Of a DNA stretch of 64,000 nucleotides, positions 24,318 to 37,600 are shown piece after piece (positions within the stretch are counted from its first letter, which is position 1; every line of letters starts with the position of its first letter). Made by a program: the position numbers and the translations under genes. The stretch is from Acanthornis magna (Eukaryota; Chordata; Aves; Passeriformes; Acanthizidae). The notes beneath the pieces are model-generated. The model had not been told where the DNA came from. It did not search any database and was given only the letters and a program-made list of their open reading frames with translations. The stretch is taken from positions 124,001-188,000 of the forward strand of contig JAWUZG010000071.1 in the NCBI GenBank assembly GCA_036785705.1. The letters run 5' to 3'.

Positions 24318-24680
24318 GGGATTGTGGTTTAGTGGTGAGAGCATGAAATTTGAATCCAAGGTGCCTGGTTCTCTTACCAACAGAGCTGGTCAGTATGTTT
24401 AAAACCAGATTCTTCTACCCCACCACCCCATAATGGATTTTTGCATGTGTGTCTACCAGGTTTTTTTTTCTGTTTTTCAAAATAAATGTTGAGCAGCTTA
24501 AGCAGGCACTGCAAGTCTGTCTTTCCCTTCTGTGCCTCAGTGCCTCTGGTGTAGAGGGCAGTGTTTTATCACAGTACAGTTTAAATTATATCAGTGGTGT
24601 GCATGGCTAAGAGGTCCTAGAGTGTTAATCTCTAGGCATTTATATGGTTATTGTGAAGGATAATAAGCACATAAATAAGT
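24318..24680 (+). mobile_element. MIR-like ancient SINE remnant with tRNA-like head
   Basis: The left part, GGTTTAGTGGTGAGAGCATG, has a tRNA box A-like core at 24326-24340, and GGTGCCTGGTTCTCTTACC at 24360-24378 stands where box B would be. The right part has TTCTGTGCCTCAGTGCCTCT at 24528 and ATTGTGAAGGATAATAAGCA at 24650, in the order of the MIR family. An insertion or divergence separates the two halves. Confidence 0.5.
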
Positions 24681-26507
24681 TTCCTGCCTCCAAGTTTATT
24701 GACTGAGCACACACAAACATGTAGAACATCGCATCCATGGCCATGATCTAGGAGCTTTAGAAAGTGCTGGCTCTATCTGATGTGAAGACTTTTATGCTGT
24801 AATATCTATCACAGATAAGACAGGAAAGCCTGTATGACTCTGCATCAGTGCTCCGCAGGGTGCAGAAATTAATGCCTTTTTTTATTATTAGGTGTCTGAA
24901 AGTATGTAAATGGGGTTTTATCCTGACATTTAAATTTTCAGATACAAAGAATGGAGCTCTTCAATTGCAGGTAGGTATTTGCAGTAGTCTGACTTAATTG
25001 TTGTATGAAGACTTTATGAATTCATCAAAAAAAAAAAATTTCTTCCAGAATGAGGTAACTATATTATCAGATACCTCAGAAATGGGCTGTGAAATTAAGA
25101 CGTCTTGAAGAAGCCCACAGAGTTACTAAGCTGAACACCTTACTAAATTTAAATTACCTGAAAATGTAAATATTGCTTAAAACATTTAGGGTATTCTCAA
25201 AATTAAGAAATTTACATTACTAATGTGTATTTCTTGTATTAAGAATATAAAAAAAAGTATATATAATTTTTGTCTTTGCCTCCTCAGAGCTTCTAGTATA
25301 TTTTCTTTAATTCTCCAGTCTCTATCACTATCTTTTGCATTCTCCATTGCAGACATAATCTGTGTAATGTCAGCCAAGTAGCTTTTCATTTTTTTAGAAA
25401 TACATGACCTGTCTGGTTTTAACACTGTGTTTGCATTTCCACAGAATTAAAAAAAAACCAAAACAATAGACCCTTGCCAAATAGTAATTCTAATTTCTGA
25501 CTGAAATGTACTGAATGGTAATCACTCAGCGTACACATGTAAATTTAATACATTTTTATTTTTTATCTCCTTTATAACAGAATTCTCATTTGAATTTAAA
25601 AAAGCCCTGTAGTCATTAAGTGTCATTTTTCAGGATGACACCCAGCCTGCTGTGATTTGAGTGGATCTGAAATACAGAAGCTACTACATTTAATTCCATT
25701 TTTAATGTCATTCCTGCAAGATGTGGAGATAGCTATATGTATCTGAAAAGCAAATATGCTCCATCTGTTCTAGTTCAAGATTTCCAAGTCTGGTCCATCA
25801 TCTTTGAAGTCTCAAACTCTTATGCCTGGGGTTGACAACAGGGAGGATGACAGAAGATTTGGTGGATGTTCTGAATGTGACGAGTGCAAGCAGAATGTAA
25901 AGCCCGGTGATGTTGGATTGAATTAAAGTGATGTCCTGCAGCTAAGTGTAGGTTTGTGTAGTGTGGAAACATTCAGTTTGAGTTCTCTTTTTCATAGATC
26001 TTTCTCTAATTCAGATACTTTCATATTTTCAAAATTACAATTTTTCAATCCAGTGTTTCTCCACTATGTTTAAAGACAACTATTTTGCTCTTCTGTCTTC
26101 CCCTTTCTAGTTAAATTGTTTTGCTGCTCCTCTTCTCAGTCATATGCAGCTATGGCAGCATAAATAACATTTATTCTTCTTTCACTGTTTGCCCAAATGT
26201 CTATAAACTCTTTTGTCTTGCCTGCAAATCCAGCATGTTCTCAGAGCTCATTGAAAATTTCATATTTATTTGAAATACCAGCTTCTGTATCCAACATTCA
26301 AAAAACCTGTCCCTATTGAAAATGCTTTCATTGATTCATTTTTGTTTTGGAAGATAACTTTGTGGGAATTTTTAAAGTTTTTAAAAATCTAGTGATTTGA
26401 GTTTTTGCAATGATTATGTTCAGTTTTGCTAAATATTTAGAGCAGGATGACTGCAATGGTAAGGAACTCTCTCAGGTGCACAGAAGATATATTTTCATTT
26501 TGCGATT

Positions 26508-26595
26508 CTCAACATATGTGACCTTGGTGAAGTTGTTCATTAAATATCCTGTATCCACCTTTCTTTTTCTGAGAAATGGGACATTTGCTCCTTGC
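26508..26595 (+). mobile_element. MIR-like core fragment, plus orientation
   Basis: TATGTGACCTTGGTGAAGTT followed by a pyrimidine-rich stretch and CTGAGAAATGGGACA matches the MIR core in order and spacing. It is short and diverged. Confidence 0.45.
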
Positions 26596-28266
26596 ATAGT
26601 CTTGCGGCAGCTCTAGATCTCTACAGGTGAAGTCTGCTCATCTGAGAAATAAATTCAATTCTGTTGTCTAGTATTTTGGTTGCTTTCTGCAACATACCTT
26701 GTTTTGTTCACATGTCTATAATTTGGAAGGTCTGTTCCTTAGCATTACATATTTTCTTGTTTTAGTGCCTTTATCTGGCGTTTTCTTTGGAAGCTTTCTT
26801 CCTAGCAGCAACACAACAGTCAAAATCTCATGCTTGGACTTTAGAGCATGGTATTCCTATTTGCTCAAACTGCTCTGTTAGTTCCTTAGGGCAAAGATAT
26901 AGGGAGAATTCTGGCCCAGTGAAATGAATGGCTCATCTTCTGCGGACCTGGGTGGAATTAGAATAATCACCACAGTGTCAGGTGAAATGCTATTAACAGT
27001 TGGATATGTTTGTGAAGAAACTTTGCTTATCCAGTGCTTTTCCTGGGTCCTGGTGGGACTGTTCTCCTTTGCTTATTTGCCCAGTGGTTTTCATGTCTTA
27101 TGTAGATTATAATAAAGCCTTAGGTGCCTTAAATGTAGCTGAAGTGAGCTGGAAAACAGGCTATTTCCAGTACAGAGCCAAGCTTGTTACTAATGCTCAA
27201 TAAAAATACGAGAATGGGATTTCCTTCAAGTTTTTGAATTTTATTTACTCAGCTTAGTCTTAGCATGTAAAATCTTATGGGCATGAATGAGATTAAGTAA
27301 CACACGCTCTAGTTAGCATTGTTTCAGACTTGGCAATAAACAAACTTTGCTCTTTCCAACCTCTCAGTAGATAAATGCTTCATATTTTATTAGAACAATT
27401 TGGCTCCTGACATGAACTGTAAGCCTGTTAAGCCTGTAATATAGTGATTAAAATTGGAAAAATACAGGATGCAAGTATGTTCTTCATTATGCACTTTAAT
27501 GCCAACCAGATATGTAGTGTGCAGTCTAGAACATGATAGTTGGAGTGTACTAAGCAACTAGCAAATTGTTGACAAGGCTCATCTGCTATTGGTTTGTGTT
27601 GGGGTTAAGAGCAAAAGACCTTAAGAAATTTCAACTGTTTGACATTATATGTTGGTGCCTGCTGCATGTGGCTGGCCATAGCTTAAATAGACAGGGCCAG
27701 TACCTTTATTACCTTCAGCTCAGTATTCTTCATTGAATCAAGAAACAGGGCAAACTAAAGTATATGTTAAGAATTCATTAGTAAGTCTTACAGAAGGAAA
27801 AGACTCCTGCATTAGGGGAGTGGGTTCTTTTTTGTATTGGGAATAATAAAAAGTAATTCTAGTCTATGAAGCAGTAAATCCAAGCTTTTCTGTTTTACCA
27901 CAATCTTTTAATATTGGACTGGTTTTCTGTCCCAAATTTAATCTGAGTTGCACAGATAACTTAAAAGGTGAGAAAGAATAAATTCTTAATGATACGATAG
28001 CATCTGCTATGAGGATTTTGGAAGTGATGATAATGGTCTCAGTTGCCAATAAATGAGTTGCTTTATGGGGAAAATCAACCTCCAAACTGGAATGTGTGTA
28101 TCTTATCTGTGGGGAGCACACACATGGAAAGGAAACTTGAAGGCTTCATTTTGAATGCAGTTTTAATTTTCCCATGCTCTATTTTCCTCTTGGACTGTCA
28201 GGGTATTAGACTTCTGCTTGAAATTTCTGAAAGACAGAATATTGATAAGGGGTCCTCATTATATAA

Positions 28267-28450
28267 TTGAATCATAAAATCATTCACCTTGGAAAAGACT
28301 TCTATGATGGGTGAGTCAAGCTGTTAACCCAGCACTGCCATGTCCACCATTAAACCATGGCCCTAAGTGCCCTATCCACATGTTTTCTAAATACCTCCAG
28401 GGATGGTGACTCAAATGCTTCCCTGGGCAGCCAGTAACAATGCTTCCTTA
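28267..28450 (-). mobile_element. CR1 LINE, 3' fragment, minus orientation
   Basis: GAATCATAAAATCATTCACC and then TTAACCCAGCACTGCCATGT mark the reverse of a CR1 3' UTR of the second common avian type. On the minus strand the C-terminal ORF2 peptide WLPREAFESPSLEVFRKHVD is readable, ending in a stop at 28350-28352. The match fades near 28450. Confidence 0.85.
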
Positions 28451-31400
28451 CAATGGCTACAAGAAATATGCAGGTTATCATTAGTATTAGTGGTTTTTCC
28501 ATTTCTGTTGCTAAACTCAGCAATACATTTCTGCACTTGCTTGGATTTCCCTGTGGAAGCCATTGTCCAGCAGCTCCCCAGCCTTCTTCTTCCATCTCAT
28601 CTGGCACAGCCTCACCACGGAGAGCTCGGAACCACAGCCAACATGGACCAGCTCTTAAAAAACTTTTCACTTGGTGCCAAGGACAGCTTAGACCCCCCCC
28701 CTTTTCAGATCCTCTTTTCCAGATTAAAGCAAGCCAAGCTCCCACGAGACGCACGAAGTGTGGGGGCTGGACTCCCACTCCACAGCTACTTTCAGGACAC
28801 ATTCACCCCTCCAGAAATTGTACTCTATTGAGCTGGACTGCCCCAGGAGACAAAGTGTCCCTCAGTACTTGTTCCACGGTGCACCTGGGCAGGCCTTTCC
28901 TCCAGCACAGGGGAGAACGCAGGAAGGGCTCAGCTCAGCCACTGCCTCCGCTCCAGCACAGCAGAAGCCTTAAATTCCTTGCTGGGCCCCATTTGTGTCT
29001 CTCTGCCTGTGCCCCAGAACCAGGCTGCCTGCTCACATGACTGCTCACAGTGGTGATTTGTGATGTTTCAAAAGTTATTAACGTCTGTAAATGGTCCTGA
29101 AATAGGTTATTTCACCTGGAGTACTTCAGACCCACTGTGTGCTGTAGAGATTCATATTGTTTATACTCAAAGCCATCATGGTTTTTTATAAAGTTTCCCT
29201 TTGTACTCCATGGAGTTTGTCCTGGAGTTATTTCTGTGTGTTGGCTTCCAAGCCAGACAGACTTTTAGTACATTTGCATAAGTGAAAGAACAGTCCTTTT
29301 ATAAATGAAGGAGGAGACATTCTTTTGAGATCACCTAGTTAATGATTAATTAATTGCTGATTTAATAATGCAACAAAATTGAGGTATTGCATTAGTGCGC
29401 TGCTATATTATTTGCTTCCTCTTACAGGACAACATAGGAGAAATTTCAGGTCTTCATTAATGGCTTATGTAAGAATAAGACAAGTTCCATGGCACTGGCA
29501 GTTGAGCAGTAAGAGATACAGTGAATCTGTAGCCTTAATTTGTCCCTTTGTTAATCCTCAGGTGTCTCCTTTAGGACCAAGAACACTAAGCTTCCACAGT
29601 GCAGAATGTGCAAAAAGAGTGAAGGAATCAATGTACTTGGTAGAGAAAAACAAAAAAAGTGTTTTCTACTGGTGGTTGAGGTTAGGCAGAGAAATAGGAA
29701 AAAAGCCCTTTTTCATGAAAAGCAGACAACTGTCATAGAAGGTATCATTTAATGAAAAGAAAAATGATTGCCAAACAAGATGTCAGTCTAGAAGCCTACA
29801 AGCAGCCACAGAAAACAGTACCAAATTCATTGGTATGGGATTTTGGGGTGCAGCTTTATTGGATCTGACAAAGTGTGCTGTGATCTCTTTGGAATGAGAC
29901 TTCATGGAAATATATTAACAGCCTGCACACAGATTGAGAAAACATTCCTGTATTTGAAGTGGTTTAGCAAAATTCATTTATCCATTAAATCAAGAATTGT
30001 GTTTAGGCTGCAAGACCTGATGGTCCACATAATGTGCACTGGGTTCCTACCAGTCATGTGTAAACTGTCTAATTGCTCTCAGCTGTGTTGTAACAAATAA
30101 TTGGAAACTGAATATCCACCAGCAGCCTTACCTGTAACCGTAGTAGATTTTCCACTTACAGTACCTTAAAAAAAAGGTTAGTACTCTCAGATAAAGTCTA
30201 GTTTTCTTTTTTTTTTCCTGCTACTTTTAAAAGCTGCTGTTGCAGCATGACTTGCCTGTCTGTTGTCCATGTTGCATTGTTTTCCTTGAACAAAAGCCAG
30301 TCACTTTTTTGGCAAGTACTCTGCCATTTGAACAACTGTCAGTAGGGAGAGATACATTTCTGTGCTGATAAAATGATGATTTTAACAGCCTGCTGGTGCA
30401 GTGGAGGACACTCCAGAAACTTCCCTGGATATAGAGATCTTTGCCATGAATCCCAAGGTGCTGTATGGTGGTCAACTCTCTCCTGTCCACCAGGTAGACT
30501 TTAATGTTGGTAAAAAACCAGTAAACATCGATGGTAACATTTGATGTTACTCCTCACTCACTTTTTGTGTGTAGCATGCAAAACCAATGAAAAAAGCTGT
30601 ACCCTGTGTTCTGTAGAAGGATTGTTTCTGTTTTTATAATGTTACCTGATCTATTGGAATTTTCCAGATATTGAGCAGAGGAACTCAAATCTGCTTGAAT
30701 ATATTACAAGACCTGGGAGAGTAGCCTGAAGGTAGGGTTATGACATTAGTTAATAGAGCTGTGCAGTCGTCTCAAAAACATAAAGGACAAACTTATGTCA
30801 AAAATTTGGAATAGCTGAAGCAATGTTGTAATGAGATCTCTTGAAAACTATCATTATGTACACTTTCATTTTAACTCAAGTATGAAATGAGAAATCTTTT
30901 CTTTCCTTCGTGGCTGTGTCTGAGCCGATGTAACTATTTTGGTGTTCTATAGTTAGCCCAGTAATTAGCTGATGATTGCTCAGCAAAGAAACCAACAAAT
31001 CAAGAATGTAAAGACTATAGTGACTCATCTGAGAATATTTGCTGCGTTTTATATTTGATTGTTTATTCTTGGCTATATGATTGCTGTATGAATATCCAAT
31101 GTTTCATAACTGGAGAAAGGAGATAAAGTGTAAGAGCTGGTTTTCAAAGGAAAGTATTTTCTTGGATTCATGTGGAGAGGATCTTTCTCTTTCACATTCA
31201 GGATAAACCAATGAAGCCAAAACAGGAAGGAAAAAACTGCAAAAGTGTCACTATAAAGTTGCAGGTGATAGTACCTCCTTGATTAAACATTTAATTGGGA
31301 ACCTTTTATTCATCTCAGTCTAGCTGAGTTTGTAGTGTTTAACAGGTGCTGATAGATATTAACCACCAACATCTTCCAGGAGATGATTACCTCCTCTTGG

Positions 31401-31544
31401 TCTCCTCCTGATCTGAACCAAGCAGATGACTGGCTCAGTGAGATGTGGATCTGCCCAATAAAAAACATTGCACCTCCTCATCTTTGTGGCCTTGTAGCAT
31501 TTCACAGGCTGCAGGGTGGCACTGGGAGGAGAACAGTCAGTCTG
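28451..31544. other. RSPO2 intron, unassigned, with a GC-rich block
   Basis: The part 28540-29040 is clearly GC-richer than its surroundings and carries long overlapping frames on both strands (up to 195 codons) that resemble no protein I know. The rest is AT-rich and unassigned. Confidence 0.5.
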
Positions 31545-31731
31545 AAATCATAGAATCATAGAATGGCTTGGGTTGGAAGGGACCTCAAAGATCATCTGCC
31601 TCAACCCTCCTGCCATGGGCAGGGACACTTTTCAGTAGACCAAGTTGCTCAGAGCTCCATCCCCCCTGGCCTTGAGCTCTTCCAGGGATGGGGCGTCTGT
31701 AACTTCTCTGGGTAACCTGTTTCAGTGCCGG
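31545..31731 (-). mobile_element. CR1 LINE, 3' UTR fragment, minus orientation
   Basis: AATCATAGAATCATAGAATG followed by GCTTGGGTTGGAAGGGACCT is an almost perfect reverse of the avian CR1 3' end. The match continues to about 31731, then stops abruptly, so the copy is strongly 5'-truncated. Its low divergence suggests a relatively young insertion. Confidence 0.93.
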
Positions 31732-34479
31732 GAATGTATGGTCTTTTCATCCCTCCCATTTTGTTCAATTTATGTATTTCTAATAGCCAGCATCTGGGTG
31801 AGATTTTTTATTTGTGGACTCTCAGGTTCTCTTAGGACTCGTAGCAAAATCTCACGCTTCTTAGTATTCAATGTATGTTAGGTTGAATTTGGTGGTCATA
31901 TAGGCTTGAAAATCTGTAGTTTTCAGTAACAGAGGGGAGTTAGTTCCTTTATATTTATGACTTTGAAAATACTCCTTCTTAACTACTTGAGAAATTAACT
32001 AAATCTTGTGCATTTTAACTACATTTCCCAGCAATAAAGGGATGAATAAAGAGAGACAAGTTTTCCTGTGCTGATCTTTTTTAATTACTCTCTGCTGTGA
32101 TTTTGACTGACATACATTTTGATTGACATATCAATCAAATCCATTTATAAATATATATAAGTATGTGTACAAGTGCAAAGCAGCTATATTTTTCTAAATA
32201 TTTCTTAAATTTTGCTTCCATGCTGTTCATTATTTGAGTAGGATGCATTTCAAGAACGTGGTTCCTTGAATCTTGAGCATGCACTTTGTTCCTTGCCTCT
32301 TGGGTTTTTCTAATGTGGCCCTTATCTTGAAGTAAGGTATCATGCAAGGTATTTTGTGGGCTTAGGATGAACTCCACTGAATTCAGGAAACACATATAAG
32401 ACTGAGGCCTAAATACTTTCATCAGGAAGTCCTCAAGAGTATAAATAAGGAAGCAGAATGTGGCACCAAGTGGAAAGAATAGTGAAGAAGGGATTTTTTT
32501 ATTGTGGAAGGGAAATCAGTTGAGTTGATTAGTTTCATATGTGAGATTCTTTTTAAAAATATTTGTTTAAGAACTAAATGGAAATTTCTTACTTGGGAAT
32601 ATTGTGGTGAAGCATGATTACGCATGTGTGACAGAGGATAACAATGTATATATTAAATTTAAAGGAAAAAGAAAAACTACTCAAAATATCAGGGGATTTA
32701 CAGGAGAAGCACCTCTTCATTGACTTTAACAGCAACTACATTGTGTGTCCCTGACTTAATTAGTGTCAAGGTTTTTTGGATCTCATCCTATTAATCTTCT
32801 ATTTGTTACAGTTAACTGAAATGCAGTTCTCAAGGGTGTTTAAGTTTTAGGTGTTGATGACAAAGTTTTTGCATCTTATAAATTGCATGCACTGTGTAGA
32901 GCTCTTATTAATTGGTAGTGGAAGTTACAATCCATATTTTAAATAAGTAGTATAATACAGCCATTCAGAATTACACCACAAAAAAGAGAAGGGTTTAATG
33001 GACTCCATATGTCTGCTTTTAGAACTGGTTAAGTAAAACTTTGTTATACCACATAATGGTAAACCATCAGTGCTATAATGTCCTTGGGGTCTTTTAAGAA
33101 ACTCCTTTATAGACACTCTTCTGACAAAGATTAATTCATTAATGGATTCAAACTAACAGGAATACAATTTATATTGTAACAATGAGGAGGCATTAGTGTT
33201 GGTTGCATTGTCCCTTTTAATTTCTGGAAACTGAAATGCAATATCCTTGCTCTTGAGGAAAAACTAATTTTGAACAAGCAGCAGCTTTTCAAGTACATCA
33301 CTTGCATTTTAAAACAATCATTTCAATGCATACTTTAGTTTATACTCTTTCAGAATAAAGACTAAAAGAGTAGATGTATCTCGGAATGCATGAACACGGA
33401 ATGCAGTCTTCCTGCATCAGTGATAATTTTTGATATAGAAATGTTAATACCTATGTCTTAAAAGGTGTTTCATGGTTAAGCATTTTAATAAAACAGCTCT
33501 ATTTATAGCTTTTAAGTTATAAATAGCTTAGGTACTAATGGGTAGCTAGCCTAGGGACACATTATTTGTTTGATGGCCTCATCTCCTTCCCCCCACCTTT
33601 TTCCCCCACCAAAATTGTGCTTACGCTTGGGAGTATTTCCAAAACCAGTGACTGTACATGTGTGCTGCCTGGCCTAGCTGCTCTTTTCATATTGAAAGTC
33701 AGATCACTGGATTCTTGATCAATACTCCCATGGGGAGCATGTTAAAAACTGTAGCAATTTGCCCTCCTTCATTTGCACCCCTCAAACACAGGCTGGTGAG
33801 AAATGCACACACCAATATCACATCAGGCTGTTCTGCTTCTCCATTCACACCTATCTGGGTCTGCAGCTCTGTGGATCAAAACTGCCCAGTGGCACCAGCG
33901 CACCTTCAAGAGGGGGGCAAAAACTACTGATGGAACTTTATTGCGGGAATTCTGGGCATTTGCATAAGTGTACGCTAATGAGACAAACATGTTTTGGTAG
34001 AAAACAAAGGCCATGGCTCTATTAAAAGGGCATAGATGGGAATCTAATCTTCTATTTATAAATGACAATGATTTGTGCTTTTCAGAATAGTGTGTGTAAA
34101 TGTGTGTGTTTCTAAGTATGTGTGCACCTGCGGGGGAGTTACCGCATACTGTTGAAGTTCTTACTGTGTTCTGTTGAGGTGTCCAAATAAAAAATTTTAC
34201 AAAAAAAGCATACAGAAGTTGCCTTTTCCAAGGTTCTTTTGAAAAACTAGTAAATATCAATCTTTTTATTACTTTCATTTGAAATTTCTTTCATATTGAA
34301 TTAATTCTGTGAACCGTCCAGCATTTTTTAAAAAGGTAGACTGACTTTGAAAGGAGCTGTTTTACTACACATAGTTGACCCCCACAAAGTCATATTCAGA
34401 GCATTTGGCTGTTCTGTTGCAAGCAGCTGCCCCATGCTCAGATGCATCTCCCACTCCCATAGCCCACGTGGATATTCAC
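31732..34479. other. RSPO2 intron, no gene recognised
   Basis: AT-rich DNA with a short perfect inverted repeat at 32118-32139. The pyrimidine-rich patch at 33583-33614 is low complexity. Frames at 33658-33930 and nearby are not recognised. Confidence 0.55.
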
Positions 34480-34660
34480 ACTCCATCTCGGGATGGTTGC
34501 ATGTCCCTGAGCACGGTGGGCTGCCCTTGGCTGGAGGTCAGATGCCTGCCCAGACACTCCCTCGCTCCTGTCAGCAAAACGGCCTGGGGAAATAGATAAT
34601 ACGGCTCACAGGCTGAGATGGAGACAGGGAGATCACTTACCAAACTAAATGTTCTTTTGC
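34480..34660 (-). mobile_element. Probable endogenous-retrovirus LTR fragment, minus orientation
   Basis: The segment containing TTGGCTGGAGGTCAGATGCC, CCAGACACTCCCTCGCTCC and GGCTCACAGGCTGAGATGGA resembles, in order, part of a widespread avian ERVL-type LTR as I remember it. Only this fragment is present, it carries no coding sequence, and both boundaries are uncertain. Confidence 0.45.
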
Positions 34661-37600
34661 TATATGGGAGTAACAGCAGTGGGGATCTGTTTTTAACTCA
34701 TGGAGAGACAGAAAAGGCATATGGGGCACTTCTTGAGTGATATCATTGTTGCCTTGTGATAATGAAGTAAGACAGTTTCCTCAAAACTTAATGGAATTGC
34801 TGATATTTCTATAAAGCAAGGGGAATCAAGCAAAAAAGTTGAAAAATTCTTCGTGGTGTGTAAAGTAGCCCATGCATTTCAAGGCTGTTATACAAATTGA
34901 CTCCAAACTTAGTTGCTTTCTCTATTTTTCCCTTACAGTTTTTTCTTTTTAAAAGAAAGAAATGCCATTGCTTGCTCTTTTATTTATCACATGAATCCAG
35001 GATCTGGGTTTTTAGGATCCCATTTTACCACGTTAAGTGTGGCAATACCATCTTTTGGAGGTTCTGCATTTCACCAAAAAACCAGATTGCTGCTGGAATG
35101 GAATGATATAGCTGTCAGAGAAGGACAGGAGAGGTCTCCTCTCATGGAAGTTTATTTGTAAGTAATTTCTTCTTTCAAAAAGGGCTGATTATTAATTAAT
35201 TTAGTTACTTGTAAGGTCACTTCTTTTCATCAAGAAATAGTTACTGTAGTAACAAACATACATTCATTATTTCAGATGTTTCAATTGAATACATGCTCGC
35301 AGTTACCTTCTGCACATATGTAATACATTCTAGCTTTTTATAAGGCTGTTGGTTACAAATGGCTTTGAAATAACTACCATGCCTTCCAGCTATAAAATCC
35401 CATCATAATTATTCATTATATCATCATCATTTTTATTATGCTGAAAGGGATTCTTCCACACCCCCTCCCGCAGCAGAATGTTGTAGAAGAGATTTCTTTT
35501 GCCCAAATTAATTCAGGATTGTTCAGCACTGCAATACCATATCATCTTTGTTTTAGGGGAAACTGAATGGAGTGAGACAGCTGCTCCATGAAACTTCAGT
35601 AATTGGATTCATGTTTAAATAACTTGGGCAAAAAAACCCTTCAGCTTCCTAGCTTAATTCTTTTTATTATCTGCATGTAATCTGAGTAGGTTCTAACTAG
35701 AAGTTCTCTAACAACTAGGCTAGCTGGCTTTATAGCTATAATTTAGGCATAGTTGTACATACCTCTGACAATTCCCACTTCCTGTTACATATTCAGAACA
35801 TAAAAGACAAGGATGTTGAGTTGGTAATTTGTTTCTGAAAATGAATTCTGATTATTTTAACCCCTCTTCCCTTAAAATTATTTCTGGGGCTTAAGGCCAT
35901 TTATTTCTGTTTTGTTTTGTTTACTTCTCTTTTATATTTAAGACTACAGAAAGTATCTGATTTTAACTTAATTTTAATGTGGTATATGCTGTTATAACAA
36001 TCAACTGCTTAAGCGTATTTTCGGCTATAAAATACAGTCATTTAAACTGCTTTGGTTCCAGAGCATCTGATTTAGATACTTGTGCATTCACTTCTTAAAT
36101 AAAGTGAAAGCATATTGTGTCATACAAGATTATTTTTTTCTTCATTATCTGATCCTTATGCATTTGAACTTGGGCTTCTGTGACAAAGGCACAGTTGTTT
36201 GTCTGCTGATTGAATTTAACAAGAAGCTGGTGTTCTCTAAGTACAAGTGCCTCATTTCCTATAGCATAACAGTACAGTAATGCTAAGGGCACATATGTAC
36301 AAAAAAGCATTAAACTCCAGAAAATCCCCTTAAATCTCAAAGCTGGAAATTCAGCCACTGAAAGGTAATTGTACTGAAATTTAAGCCCAAAGTAATTTTC
36401 TTACATGGTTAAGGAGTTTTAAATGTGATTAATAAACTGCGATAAAAGGGATCTTTAGAGGCAACTTCAGGGAGATGTTAGGAACTCGTGTGCATTGAGT
36501 GATCATAATTCCCAGTCAAACGTACCGCAAAAAGATACTTTCAAATCTCTTGGGAAATAATAGGCAAGATAATCTGCATTTTACTGCAGCTTTTCAATTT
36601 CTTCTGTTAGGTATTTATGTAAATGAGGTATTTTTGGAGATGCTGCCTAATAAGCAGGTACTATTGACAAGTGTCTCTCTGCCTACCCCTGAAGCGTAGC
36701 ACCCTTGCATTACAGCAAACAAAGTGCAACACTGGCTTGGATTAAATTTTAGAGAGGGACCCATTTAATTTACCTGTAGCCATCTGAAGGTTCGGCTCTG
36801 TCTGACTCAACCATTAGTCAGTGAAACAAAATGGGCAGCTCAGCAGGGATGTTCAGCCCATTTAGCTTTGAGGTTCCTCTCTAGTCAGTGGAACGTGGCA
36901 AGTGTCTCCAAGGGTGATTTGTCTTACCCCCAAAGGGCTAACCTAAGAATGAATCCTTAAGGTTTTAGCTGGTGAAGTTAGGGGAGGTGAATTCCATCCC
37001 CAGCTTGCTAAATATTGTAGCTTGTTTCTAGGGAATACCTGTTTATGGCTTGTGAATGATCCAGGATCTCTGCGCTGGAAATCAAATCACATTAGGAACT
37101 TTAGTAAAGCAGAACATTTGTTTTAATGTTGTAGAGTAACACAATATTTTGAATTGTGAATTTTTGAAAAGAAATAGCTTTTTCAAGTCTTGGGATCCCC
37201 ACAGAAGGACTGTGGTCTGGGAAGTTCTGGCTGAGTCTAAAGATTGAAATTTCAGTGACTTTTTTTGGAAGTATCATTCCATTATGATCACAGAAAGGAT
37301 TATGGTAGAAAAACACTTTTAAGATTAAATTTATACGTGTATTTTACATTGTACAACCTCCACCGGTCCTGTGCTTTTCTTCATTCCTATATTTTCTAAT
37401 TCTTAACTTCACAAAAATTGGAATCAATATATCCTGCAAGCCTTCAAACACACAAAGCTAACAGACTTCCTGTAGGTGACACTGTTTTTTGCACAACTAT
37501 CAATGAGCTGATGAAAATACCTAAACAAATGAAGAAAACTACTTTTCTCCAATTCTGTTAAAACAACTTAAAAGTTTAAAGTTATTCAGCAGTATTGTTC

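Larger units (their letters stand above)
21748..28266. other. RSPO2 intron, mainly unassigned, with two MIR-like remnants
   Basis: AT-rich DNA with no supported gene. MIR-like remnants at 24318-24680 and 26508-26595 are listed separately. Short A runs occur at 25028-25039 and 25449-25456. Other parts show no recognisable element. Confidence 0.55.

Noticed and set aside
24318..24390. tRNA gene
   Set aside because: Box A-like and box B-like motifs are present, but box B lacks the invariant GTTCGA core and the arms do not fold; a MIR-like SINE head explains it better.
28453..29040. 195-codon open frame, plus strand
   Set aside because: Not similar to a known protein; other frames in the same GC-rich block are also open, so coding is not supported.
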